A DNA stretch of 64,000 nt, from positions 111,257,580 to 111,321,579 of the forward strand of contig CM066983.1 in assembly GCA_033977485.1 (NCBI GenBank), given 5' to 3'. Position 1 is the first letter of the stretch. Each line of letters opens with the position of its first letter. The position numbers and the translations under genes were made by a program. This document shows, one piece after another, positions 21,118 through 31,786 of the stretch. The notes below the pieces were generated by a model. It was not told the DNA's origin. It saw nothing but the letters and a program-made list of their open reading frames with translations, and ran no database searches. The DNA is from Hydrangea macrophylla (Eukaryota; Streptophyta; Magnoliopsida; Cornales; Hydrangeaceae).

Positions 21118-22721
21118 GTACCATCCGGGGAAGGCGAATGTAGTAGCCGATGCATTAAGCCGGAAGACGCCGAGGAATTTAGCCGACGAGCTAACGCAAC
21201 AAAAGGAACTAGTAAAGGAAATGGAACGTTTGGACTTGGATGTGATACCAAAGGTTAGTGGTGGCTTAATGATGGCGATTGTAGCACACCCAGATATTAT
21301 TGATGAGATCAAGAAGGAACAATTTAACGATGTTTATTTGTGTAAAATGAGAGATGAGATATCTTTGGGAAAGCGACCTGGTTTTGTATTAGATCAAGGA
21401 ACGTTGAAACTAGGAAACCGATTATGTATACCGAATGTGAAAGACTTAAAAGAGAGAATTCTAGAAGAAGCTCATAGTACTAGATATTCAGTGCACCCGG
21501 GAAGTAATAAGATGTACAGAAACCTGAGGGAAAACTTTTGGTGGAAGGGTATGAAGCGTGAAGTCGCTAAGTTTGTATCCGAATGTTCGGCATGTCAACA
21601 GGTTAAAGCTGAGAGACAAGTACCCGCGGGGTTACTACAACCTTTGCCAGTGTCGGAATGGAAATGGGATGAGATTACGATGGATTTTGTTTCAGGATTT
21701 CCACGATCATGTAATAAGAATGATAAGATTTGGGTTATAGTTGACCGGTTAACAAAGTCAGCTCATTTTCTACCGATCAAGACGACTAAACCGTCCAAGT
21801 TAGCGGAATTGTATGTGAAAGAGATTGTAAGACTACATGGAGTCCCAGCTGTGATTGTGTCAGATCGTGATAGTAGTTTTACGTCAAGATTTTGGGGAAG
21901 TTTGCAAGAAGCTATGGGTACGAAATTGAGTTTCAGTACTGCATTTCATCCTCAGACCGATGGGCAGTCAGAACGCATGATTCAGACGTTAGAGGATATG
22001 TTGAGACTTTGTGTATTAGATTTTGGGAACGATTGGGAGCACCACTTGCCGTTGATTGAATTTGCTTATAATAACGGATTTCAGTCAAGTATCGGGATGG
22101 CACCGTATGAAGCTTTGTATGGGCGTAAATGTCGATCACCAGTTTGTTGGACCGAGGTTGGAGAAAGGAAGTTGTTAGGACCTGAGTTAATACAGGTGAC
22201 TACTGAGAAAGTGAAGTTGATTCAAGAGCGACTTAAGGTAGCTCAGAGCCGATATAAGAGTTATGCGGACTCTAAGCGACGACCGATGACATTTGAAGTT
22301 GGAAATTTTGTATACTTGCGGGTATCGCCTTCAAAAGGCATTGTACGATTTGGGAAGAGGGGAAAGCTCAATCCGAGATTCATAGGACCTTTTGAAATCC
22401 TAGAGAGGGTTGGTCCAGTAGCATATCGTTTGGCCTTGTCATCAGAGTTGGAACATGTGCACAATGTGTTTCACGTGTCTATGTTGAGACGTTGTATGAC
22501 TGACACGAGTAAGATCATTGTACCTGAACCATTGCAGATTCAGGGAGATTTGACTTATGTGGAACATCCTGTAGGGATTCTAGATCGAAAAGAGCAAGTT
22601 TTGAGAACCAAGACTATTTTCAATGGTGAAAGTACTATGGCGTAGTCATACAGTGGAAGAGGCTACATGGGAAAGTGAGGAAGACATGCGGAATGAGTAT
22701 CCGTACTTGTTCGACGCTTGA
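21059..22721 (+). pseudogene. RNase H end, integrase and chromodomain-like tail
   Basis: This frame picks up the RNase H C-terminus (EYHPGKANVVADALSRK). The integrase has an H-x-H/C-x2-C zinc-binding region (HSTRYSVHPG...CSACQQ, about 21471-21600) and a catalytic core with D at TMDFVSG (about 21680), D at VSDRDSSF (about 21860) and E at GQSERMIQTLEDM (about 21963-22000). A GPF/Y-type module (RFIGPFEIL, about 22377-22404) follows. A second frameshift near 22617-22622, again beside a T-run, ends the frame early at 22645. In the other frame a chromodomain-like tail (EEATWE near 22658) continues to TGA at 22719-22721. Integrase inserts the DNA copy, and the tail directs chromoviruses to heterochromatin. 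Confidence 0.9.
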
Positions 22722-22750
22722 GGTAAAGTTTGGGGACAAACTTCCTTTTT

Positions 22751-22762
22751 GGAGGGGAGAGT
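22751..22762 (+). other. Polypurine tract
   Basis: GGAGGGGAGAGT lies immediately before the right LTR and is the expected plus-strand priming site. Confidence 0.8.
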
Positions 22763-24872
22763 TGTCACACCCGTTCCAAAAATTTATAGTTTTATTATGC
22801 ATAATTGTAGATTGAAAGGTTATCAATGTTAATTGATAATGGTGGATTGAGGTTGACTGTGAGTCAACGGTAAGGTGTCAATGAGAACACATGAACATGG
22901 CAGTTCATATTGCATAATCATGAGTAAATGACATTTATGTGATTTAAATGTTATTTGACTTTATCTGGTATTTGTTGAATAGTAATTATACCTGTGTAGT
23001 ATAATTCTGGTAATTTGGATATGATAGTATCATTTTGAGAACTGTGGTGAGAACGTGAGAGATGCGTTAATTAAAAAGGTAGGTTGTGTAGAGATTTCAC
23101 AGAATATAGTTTTCGGACGTTATTTTGGACCCAAACGAAACTTAGTCGGAAACTTTTGAAATTTATAGTTTTTGCTCGTAAAGGCATAAAATGGACGCGT
23201 GCGAAGTTTCGAGAGGTAATTAGAAGTTTGAGAAACTCGTGGGGAGGTAAACGTGATTCTCTGGAAATTTGCCTATATATAGATTGAGATGAGATTTCAA
23301 TCTCATCCAAACTCCTAAATATCTAGAGAGAGGAGAGAGAAAGGAGATTTTGTAGCCACGGGCTTTGCGACGCCGATCGACGACCGTTCGTCCGTCAGAT
23401 TTTCTCCAGATTTCAGATTTGAACTCGTAGAGGTAAGATCTACGTTTTGATACCACTTAGGTCATGTTTGGCCAAGTTTTGTAAAAATCTTAATTTTGGA
23501 CTTTTGGGAAAAACAGGTATAAACTTGTAGGAATTGTACCAAATTCGAAATCCGACGTTTATTTAGCCTCCTAGTCGATCCTTCAAAGTTTGGAGGAAAT
23601 CGCACGAGGTATGAAGTTCTAACTTGTGAAATATAGGGAAATACATGTTTTATATTTCGACGACGAAATTGTGATCCGGGCGAAATCCATGTATTAATTG
23701 TAGGCCCGTTAATTATGCACGCGCTAAATTGTGAAAAGCATGTCTAAATTTCCGCGAGCACGTTAAGTTGTCTATGTGGGTCAAAGGGCAGTCTTATACA
23801 AATTCATGCCGGAGTAAGCTTCTCGATGTTTGAGAATTTAGTAGCGACGGCTACTGTGCATGGTTGATAGACTTGGACTTGCCATGGCACTTGTGGATAC
23901 AATGGTTGATAGACTTGGACTTGCCATTGGTATCGCGGTTTAAGGCTTGGACTTGCCGCTACCGGATGAATGCGTATTTTTCTTCCTAGAGACTATTGTA
24001 TGATTTATGAGATTAAAGCATGTTTCATCATATATTGCACATGTTAGACTTGTACGCTCAGCATATAGCTGAGCAGTGGAGATGTACTCCATTGCAGGTA
24101 AGAAGAAGGATAAGAAGAAGCGCGATGAGTGAGGCCGATGAACGCCGGGGATAACACTTGTATATGTTTTTGTTTTAAATCCTAAACTTATGTAAGGTTT
24201 GGTAATATGTTGTAATGGAACCATAGATTAGTCCTGCAGTACTGTAATCGTGTAATTGAATGTCTGTAATTATGTTTTAATGCGTTAAAATCAGTTGTGG
24301 TTGTGATTGTTATTGGTATTGAGTAGTAGGACTTGTAAATTCCAGCACAGGGCTGCCAGCAGAGGAGCAGTCGACTGGACCCCCTGATCAGTCGACTGAA
24401 TCTCGTGTATTTGAGATACTGTAAGTGTATATCAGAGAAGCAGTCGACTGGACCCCTTGGGCAGTCGACTGAACACTGTTTAGTTGAGCTACTGCTTCCT
24501 TTGATTGAAAAGCAGTCGACTGGATCCCCAAAGCAGTCGACTGGACCTCTTTGCAGTATGATGTATTTTTGGTTCTGCTTAACACAGTCGACGGAGCAGT
24601 CGACTGGACCCTGGTGCAGTCGACGGGGCAGTCGACTGAGCCTCTGTTTTCAAAACTAATTCCTTTGAATGTGTTTTCTATGGCCAAAATTTTTTATAAC
24701 TCTGATTTCAATAGATTTTACAAACACAGAAGGGAGCGTTTTCCCAAGTTTTAAACTACCAGGGTTGTTTTATAGAAGTTCTTTCCGCTGCGTATTATTA
24801 GATGATGTTTGGATGAGCCTTGGTGGCGTGCCACGTATCCTATTTCCACGCGTAGTGGGATGGGTCGTGACA
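22763..24872 (+). repeat. Right LTR of gypsy element
   Basis: The LTR is 2110 bp, the same length as the left LTR, with eight substitutions noticed by eye and no indels. It is followed by the duplication GAAAT (24873-24877). Confidence 0.95.
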
Positions 24873-25164
24873 GAAATAGACTGCATTCAGTGACTATTTC
24901 AGTATAAATTTTCCACTTAAAATTTTTAGTAGATTTTTGGCTGATTTTTCGATTAAGTGGTACGTTATCAAACGGACTGGGAAATTTTCAACACGTAATT
25001 GGGTTATCAAACACAGTCTTAGTTTAGTTTTTTCAGAAGAATTTTTTTAAAAATCTATTTTGTAGGTTTCTGATGATTTTTTTTTCTCAGTTAAGAGGTA
25101 AATTATCAAACAAATAGAAAACAAATATTTCATCACTCAATTAAGATATCAAACACACCCTAAG

Positions 25165-25483
25165 CATTGTCTATTACACACTGGCATGAACACAAAAGTC
25201 AAATTATAAAAAAAAAAAATGAATCTCAAAAGTGTTTTATTATTATATTTTTTAACGAGATAAATCCTCTCAGCTTATTCTTTGGGCCTTCGGAATTAAT
25301 ACTTATTATTGTTCTTATCGGTATAGGACAGTAACACAAATTTCAGGCATGCCGCACGTGCACGGACCCCGTAACACACACGAGGTTAGTTGTGAGGCAA
25401 GCTTGACAATATGATTCAATCCCACCCAAAATTCTCACTCGAGGGTTGAGTAGGGGTATGTTTCTGCCGAAATGGATCGAAAT
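25165..25483. other. Intergenic sequence, no gene seen
   Basis: AT-rich sequence between the MITE-like end and the start of an LTR fragment. No coding or repeat structure was recognised. Confidence 0.6.
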
Positions 25484-26324
25484 TATAACACGTGTGCGTG
25501 TTTATCGTATTTCATTACATTTGTCATACATAATAATGTGATGTGATGTGTTTTATGACACATGTGGGAATGAGTTGTGACTCACGAGTTGAATTGGGTG
25601 TCTGTGTAAGAGAACCGCCTGAGACTATGTAGAATGATGTTGTGACGTATCTCTGAGATTGAGATGGTCATTATGGAATATGCTAAATGTTTATCTAAAA
25701 ATAAATGTTTACCTGTGTATTTCACTATCAGTATTATTATGTGGTTTAGAATTTATTTCTGTTGTTAATTTTAGTATCCTTGTGAGGGTGAATTAACACG
25801 CTATATAACTGGTAGGCTAATTAGTAATTTCATAAAATCATGTGGGACTATGTTTTAGCAACCAAACGGAACTTAGACGAAAACTTAGTTTTTAGTTTTC
25901 ACTCGTGAAGTAATGAATTTGTCACGCCCCGACGTAGCATAAATAAGGAAAGCGTTTAATTTCCTTTATGGACCCGTAGGTCGCGACAGTTTGAAGGATC
26001 GATTCCGTCCCAAACGTCAAACAACAAAACATAATAATCAGAGTAAAGCAATCAAGGCTTACAAAAATTTTCTATCTTATTACATCTTATAAACCGGGGT
26101 CAACTAAGGCACAGACCGCCTTGAAAATAAAATAATATCTTAGAGTCTGTTACAGTCATCCTTAAAACAAAACAGTTCATAACTTAAAACAGATAAACTT
26201 AAAACATATAATAAACAGTTTCTCGTCCCAACAGCAGCCATTCTTAATTAGCATAATCGTATGATTCCTCCTGATTGTAACCTGAAAAGCCTGAACACGA
26301 ATGTCCAGGACGCATCAACGTCGT

Positions 26325-26340
26325 CAGCTTCAAGAAGCTG
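26325..26340 (-). other. LTR hairpin CAGCTT/AAGCTG
   Basis: A six-bp stem with a four-base loop. On the minus strand it is preceded by ACTCAC and followed about 41 bases later by CAGGTTA, as in the other LTRs. Confidence 0.55.
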
Positions 26341-26604
26341 GTGAGTATTAAAAACATGACTTTGAATGTAAAACATACCAACTTACCTTTTTCCAATTCA
26401 AGATTAAATCCACAAGTTTATAATTATGATTAAAGAGCTCGTTTAGAAAAACAACCACAACATTATTTAAAGAGGGTAAATTTACACAGATGGGACCGTG
26501 TATGAGAACAATGCACCACACTCATCTTGCCGACGCTTTTCTCTCGACAGCCACAACAACCCACTATCCTACTCCTGGTATCTTTGAAACACTCAGACAG
26601 CCAC

Positions 26605-26870
26605 ACTTTAGCAACGGGGCGCCAGGGAGTGTCCAGTTTTCCTCACACTTTGGTCCGGGGTACCAGGGAGTGTCCAATGCCTCACACTTTGAATACCCTA
26701 ACCGCCATGCAAATACCGGGGCGACCCCTCACACAGTATCCAGACTCGAGTTATCAGGGAGTGTCCGTAGGCCACACTTTAGCACTACCATGGGTGCCAG
26801 GGAGTGTCCGAGTTCGGCTTCACACACTTTAACGCTTCCATGGGCGTCAGGGAGTGTCCATATTTGCCAC
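26605..26870. repeat. Degenerate CAGGGAGTGTCC / CACACTTT repeats
   Basis: Five copies of AGGGAGTGTCC, most followed by a CACACTTT phrase, at irregular spacing of roughly 40-90 bases. The gypsy LTR has a different short repeat (TTGGACTTGCC) at the equivalent place before its hairpin. Confidence 0.7.
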
Positions 26871-27257
26871 CGTCGCATTTCAAAGATACCCTCTCCACAA
26901 GCTCAACCACAACCACAACCACGACCACAACCACAAACTCATACTCAACCACAACCACGACCACAAAACACAAACTCATACTCTTTCCACACTACCATTA
27001 CTCTTTTTCACACAGACTGACACCCCTATGCATGTACCACTGACCCACATGAATGGTATGCACTTAAACAAAAATGCTGAATTAAAGGAACAACACGCGT
27101 ACGGAAATTAATGAGTCATACTACAATGTTTTAATCATTCAAACATAACCAAATAGAGTTCTGATTAACCAAGTTTTCCAAACAGAACCTCAACAGTATA
27201 TAAATTTCATCCAAACAGTCCCTTAACAGGAAAACAGACAAAAACAGAAACTGCAAT

Positions 27258-27570
27258 ACCTCGCGCGCGCGGGCCGCTCGCGCGAAGGGTCACTCGCGCG
27301 ATAAGCCCATTTTTCCTTTTATTAATAAACTTTTCTGTCTGCCTGAGGAAAGCAAGGTCGCGCGCGCTGATCGCTTGCGCGAAGGGGTTCTCGCGCGACC
27401 CTCGCTCGCGCGACCAACCAATTTTCAATTATATATATAAACTCTTACGTCTGCCTGGGGAAGCCTACCTCGCGCGCGCGGGCCGCTCGCGCGAAGGGTC
27501 GCTCGCGCGGGCCGCTCGCGCGAAGGGTCGCTCGCGCGGGCCGCTCGCGCGATACTCGCGCGCGCGATTT
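27258..27570. repeat. CpG-rich minisatellite built on TCGCGCGA
   Basis: Clusters of CGCGCG and CTCGCGCGA are present. At 27477-27545 a unit containing GGGCCGCTCGCGCGAAGGG repeats with a period of 29 bases. This is a GC island in an otherwise AT-rich LTR. Confidence 0.8.
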
Positions 27571-28929
27571 TGGCGCGAGATGAAGCTGAGGCTTCATCTT
27601 CTCCGCAGAAACTGCTCTGGTTCAGTAAAACAGGGGTCTTTTTGACCCATTTTCAATTCTGTAAGTATGTACATCATGTTATATATGGATCTCTTCCTTT
27701 TTAAACAAGGATTAAGAATCTATGATTAATTTAACATAAATCAATCTATAACTCTCCAATTTTATGAAAAACTAAAACATGTCAAAACTTATTTTCTAAT
27801 ATACTTTGTGGTATGAACAAATTAGACTCTATTACTTCAAACATGGCATGTAGGATGTATAATCTACCATATTCATCTCTAAAAACGAATTTAGATTAAG
27901 GTTTGAAAATCTTGATTTCAAGCTATGAACTTTCATACGTAGGATCAACAATGGTGTATTATCAAACAAGCTATACTAACAGTAAATAAGCATATATTAC
28001 ATTCAAAGTGAGTTGATAATACTCACTGAGTTCAAGAAATGAAGAGGTTGTTGAGAAAGAATAAGCAAATAAGAAACCAATTTCAAGCTTGGCTATGGTG
28101 GAGAGCTTTCTCTTTCTACAAATTCAGTAAATTTAAACCCTCTGCACTCTCTCTATCTTCTTTGTAAATTTCAGTTTGCAATAGCAGAATGTGTGCTATG
28201 TGTGAGTGTTTGTAAGCATATAAGTAAATCCTTGAACTTGGAGGCCAAGTACAACCTCAAGTACTCAACAAATGGGTTGATTAAGTAAAATTCATAAACA
28301 TAATATACACAACCATGATACATACGTATATACACTGAATATAACTCCATAGTTAAGCCAAGGGCCAATTATAGGTATGTAGGGGTCAAGCTAAGGTTGT
28401 TTGGGAATTCAAGCTTATGGCCTAACAATACACACACACATAAAGCATTGCCAAACAAGGCCTAAGCCAATGATCACTTGCCATTAATAGAAATAAAGCA
28501 TATGTCATGTCCAACTTTACGTCACTTCCAAAATCTGGGGAAGTTTAGTACAGCGCAGACAGTTTTGGACATAAACTGGTATTTTCGGGGCGCGGTGGTC
28601 ACCACAAAAATACGGGAATTCCATTTTAACGTAAGAATTGATTTTCTGGTTTCATAAAAATACTGATTGAGTCAATAGAAGTTATTTTCACCGTTTTGAA
28701 ATACAGATTTTGAAATCCACACAGGTATTGCTAACTTTATAAAAATTACAATTTGACCCCAAAAGAATTTCAATATGGAATAACACAAGGGATAATATTT
28801 AGGACATGAGAAATGTAATTAAATGAAGCAGTCAATACCAAATGAAATTTAATATGATAATGAAATTACAAATTAAATATGAAAATGCAGGTTATTACAG
28901 AATTAGGTGTATAAAAAGTTTTGGGGTGT

Positions 28930-29012
28930 CTATACGTTGTCTGAATAAACCAGTAATGGTAACTTGAATAACATCAATATGAATTTATTGGATATGGGGG
29001 TATTTTACCTTC
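28930..29012 (-). pseudogene. Movement-protein-like fragment (virus 2)
   Basis: About 27 codons on the minus strand, continuing from the piece that ends at 34575, contain an I-H-I-D-V-I-Q-V-T-I segment and an L-F-R-Q-R-I-D-T-P segment. This resembles the beta-strand core of 30K-type movement proteins (HIG-x-V-x-V ... G-x-D-x-P). An in-frame stop precedes it. The fragment then runs into LTR sequence. Confidence 0.4.
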
Positions 29013-29634
29013 TGATGATGCCAAAATTTGGTTAAAGTAAATTAAAGCAATGTAAGGGGAGAGAGAGTGAGAGACTATTTTTTTTGTATGTGGTTCGGCC
29101 CTGTTAATGAAGGTACCTATGTCCACGTGTGTGTCTGAGCACGTTCACTATACTGTAAAAGAGCCGGGGGCCTGTGGTGAACCAACAAGTCTGGAGCTAC
29201 CGTAGGCCGGTCGGGCTGTTGATGAATGCTATAGAGGTGCTGTGTAGACTGAAAAGTCGGCCCCTTCAATGGGGGGTGAGAGGTCTCTTTTATAGATGTA
29301 AGAGACCTACTCGTACAAGGAAATGAAACATAATCCAATTGATATAGATTGACATTAATTGTAAGGGTTTCCTAATTAGATTAGGAAATAGTTTGCATTT
29401 TCCATTAGTTTTCTAGCTTGAGTAGGTAACTGCCTGGAATGCTCGGGATCATGCCTGTGGGCCCGGATGAGCTGTTCCTGTGGTGGGATGTGCCCGTGCG
29501 GTCTTCCCGACCTGTTGGCCGGGTCATGGATGAACCGCTCGGGAGGCATCAGATGGACCAAACTGCTCGGGATGATGCTTGTCAGTAGTTGCAGAATAGA
29601 ACCACTCGGGCATGGGCTGATTTTGGGTGTATCA
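29013..29634 (-). repeat. LTR of gag-only element (3' LTR in its own sense)
   Basis: Direct repeat of 33947-34569 with several substitutions and small indels. The adjacent GTTGCCCCCCATTTCC (29635-29650) is the complement of a polypurine tract. Confidence 0.9.
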
Positions 29635-30548
29635 GTTGCCCCCCATTTCCAAGGTTGGTTGGATGCTATATCGGGGCAAGTTTAGAAATCTTCCTGATAC
29701 CAGTCTGCGTCCTCGGGGAAGCTACCTCGGGGCTTCTGAGCCTGGTGAGTCCTCAAGAACTGGCTGAGAGTTGAGACTCAGCCTAGCTCGGAATCTTTAA
29801 GTGCTCGGGAACGGACCGGGAGTTGAGACCCGGCCTAATTCGGAGTCTTTTTGCTTGAGTTAGCTTCCAGGATGGTTATCTTCTGCCCGTGAACCTTCGT
29901 CAAGGTTGTGGGTGGAAGAACTTTACCATGTCGGAAAAGCCGACCTAAAGCGTATTGCTTTATGGTCCTTTTATGTTAACTCCCCAGGATGGTTGTCTTC
30001 CGCCCAGCCAGCCTTCGTCAAGACTGTTGGAAGAAGAGCTTGACCATGTTGGTGGAGCCGACCTAGAGCGTGTCGCTGTAGGGTCCTTTTTGCTCCTCTA
30101 TCGTAGGCCAACCTCAGAGATTTTAGTTACCTCTATTGTCGGTTTGGACCTAAGTGGAGTTAATACCTCTGAGTACTGTAGGTGCTCGGGTTGTCCAAGA
30201 TTTTGACTTGGTTATCCGCGAGGCCTGTAGATACCCGGTGTGATTGCCTGTTTAGTCCACTGCGTCGTCTTGCCCCCAAGCTTTCGCTAAGATGAGGGTC
30301 TTACAGAGGCTATGATTGTAGGTAACCGACCTGGAACATAGTGGTTGCAGGGTCTTTTGAAGCTTGCCATCATCAGTCACCTAGGGGGTTTGCCTCCATC
30401 GTCGGTTAGACCCAAGCGAAGCTTGTGCCTCGGGGTTAGGCCCGAGGTCTTTGTATGCCTCGGGGTTAGGCCTGAGGTCTTTGTATGGGCTCTCTAACAA
30501 TCGGTGGAGCCTCATGTGGTGATCAGGCAAGTACCATTATAGTCGGGG

Positions 30549-31786
30549 TCATCTAGACCAATGGAGACAGGGGGTCGGATCAGGATCGTTGGGCTCCTGA
30601 TTTCTCTGTGCTGGAGACAAAGTTGGAACTGCTTGATCCTGACCGGTGTGAACTGGAGGTCGGGTCAGGGCTGCCGGACTCAAAGGGTCAGGGCTATCGG
30701 ACTCAGACCACTGTGAACTAGAGGTCGGGTCAGAGCTGCCAGACTTAGACCACTGTGAATTGGAGGTCGGGTCGGGGCTGCCTGACCCGGACTGCTGTGA
30801 ACTGGAAGAACTGTTAGAACTCCCGGGCTGATCTCGCTTTCGCTTACTTCTGGAAGACTCGTCGCTTTCTTGCCCGGGGTCTTTGATCTTTAGAAATTCT
30901 TTAGTGTCAATGCATTTTCCAACCATATCTGCGAGTTCAACAAAGGTTACCGGTCGGTTTCTGTGAACGACGTGGCGCACTTGGTGTGTTGAACTCCTGA
31001 GCAGAAGGCCATAATAGCGGCGGTTTCATCAAGATCATAGATGCCGAACTTCTCTTGATTAAACTGGTCGGTAAATCACTTGAGGGTCTCATTATTCCTT
31101 TGTATGAACGTCAGTAGATGTATGTCAGGCTTTAGCCGTTCATGCATACCGGCGAACTGGCTGATGAACTGCTTGCTGAGTTGCTTGAAATTGCGGACCG
31201 ATCGGGATTTCAAGGAGTAAAACCATTGGGCGGCCAGGCCTTTCAAAGTGCTGGGGAAGGCTAGGCAGTACAACTTGTCGGCTTGGGTGGTCAGGGCCAT
31301 CCGAGCCCTGTAGGTCCGGATATGGTCGATTGGGCTCCCAGAGCCATTGTATGAATCCAGGCAAGACTGCTTGAATTTGCTCGGGATGGAGAATCTCGTG
31401 ATCTGGCTGGAGAACGGTGACACTGTCTCGGTATTGGCTTGATTCTGAGCACGGTTTTGACCAAGCTTTTTGGCCACTCCGTCAATTTGCTTCTGCAAGT
31501 CCTTGATTCGGGCTTCCACACCTTCCCGACCAGTATCTGAAGGGTTGGTCGGGTCGGTGGAAGAGGCTTCTTCTTTATGGTGTGTACTGTCCTCTGGGAT
31601 CAGGCTTGGCTATGACTCCGGTTCATCGTGTGCCTAGGGACAACTTGGCTCTTGACCGAGTGACCCTGGACTGATTCTCGGGTCATATGCTCCTGCCTTT
31701 CCTCTCGGGCAGTACGCCTACTGTTGATGTCTCTGGCATCCTCAACAGGGGACGGGTTGGCTCGGGCACGTTGTCTGGTCAAGATC
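30549..31786 (-). pseudogene. gag of the gag-only element, main part
   Basis: The minus-strand gag runs from the insertion point at 31786 downward. An Arg-rich linker ends at a TGA (31600-31602). In another frame a coiled coil (MEARIKDLQKQIDGVAKKL) is followed by the retrotransposon gag domain, with FKQSCLDSYNGSGSPIDHIRTY, GLAAQWFYSL and the LSKQFISQF motif (about 31400-31140). A stop lies at 31076-31078. A final Ser/Gln/Asp/Pro-rich part follows at 30980-30549. No zinc knuckle is seen. Gag would form the virus-like particle; with no polymerase here, mobility would have to come from a partner element. Stops and frameshifts show it is decayed. Confidence 0.75.

Larger units (their letters stand above)
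15898..24872 (+). mobile_element. Complete Ty3/gypsy chromovirus, Tekay/Del-like, 8975 bp
   Basis: Two 2110-bp LTRs (15898-18007 and 22763-24872) starting TGTCACACCCG and ending GTCGTGACA flank gag-pol. The element is bounded by the duplication GAAAT (15893-15897 and 24873-24877). A tRNA-iMet primer site follows the left LTR and a purine tract precedes the right one. Domain order is gag, zinc knuckle, protease, RT, RNase H, integrase and a C-terminal chromodomain-like tail, as in chromoviruses. I see eight single-base differences between the LTRs (about 0.4%), which means a recent insertion. Two frameshifts disable gag-pol as written. Confidence 0.95.
15790..25164. mobile_element. MITE-like sequence split by the gypsy element
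   Basis: The ends CTTAGGGTCCGTTTGATA (15790-15807) and TATCAAACACACCCTAAG (25147-25164) are near-perfect inverted repeats. Removing the gypsy element (15898-24872 plus one duplication) leaves a short non-coding sequence of about 395 bases between them. Further copies of TTATCAAAC lie inside the right part (about 24966, 25010 and 25098). AGGGT...GTTTGAT ends are typical of hAT-type MITEs, but I find no convincing 8-bp target duplication, so the superfamily is unproven. Confidence 0.4.
25920..28899 (-). mobile_element. Solo LTR with GC-rich minisatellite, 2980 bp
   Basis: It starts TGTCACGCCCCG and ends GGTTATTACA (minus strand TGTAATAACC...GGGGCGTGACA) and is flanked by GAATT at 25915-25919 and 28900-28904. 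There is no coding interior. It contains a hairpin (26325-26340), repeated CAGGGAGTGTCC blocks (about 26610-26860), a CCACAACCA repeat (about 26905-26985) and a CGCG-rich block (27258-27570). Orientation is inferred from the terminal sequence and from the hairpin/CAGGT order. Confidence 0.85.
25484..28930 (+). mobile_element. LTR 5' part, split by a nested solo LTR
   Basis: 25484-25919 plus 28900-about 28930 align by eye with the first ~475 bases of the minus-strand solo LTR 11477-13603. Both start TATAACAC and share phrases such as AAATGTTTACCTGTGTATTTCA and the AACACGCTAT segment. The fragment then passes into minus-strand viral sequence. The 3' part of the same kind of LTR lies at 56360-57323 in the same orientation, so the virus and its later insertions may have landed inside one LTR. 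Confidence 0.6.

Noticed and set aside
26490..27111. His/Thr/Pro-rich ORFs up to 176 codons
   Set aside because: They translate the CCACAACCA and CAGGGAGTGTCC repeats of a solo LTR; several frames are open at once, as expected for short repeats.
27258..27570. CpG island promoter of a gene
   Set aside because: The GC richness comes from a short repeat in a solo LTR; no coding exon follows in either direction.
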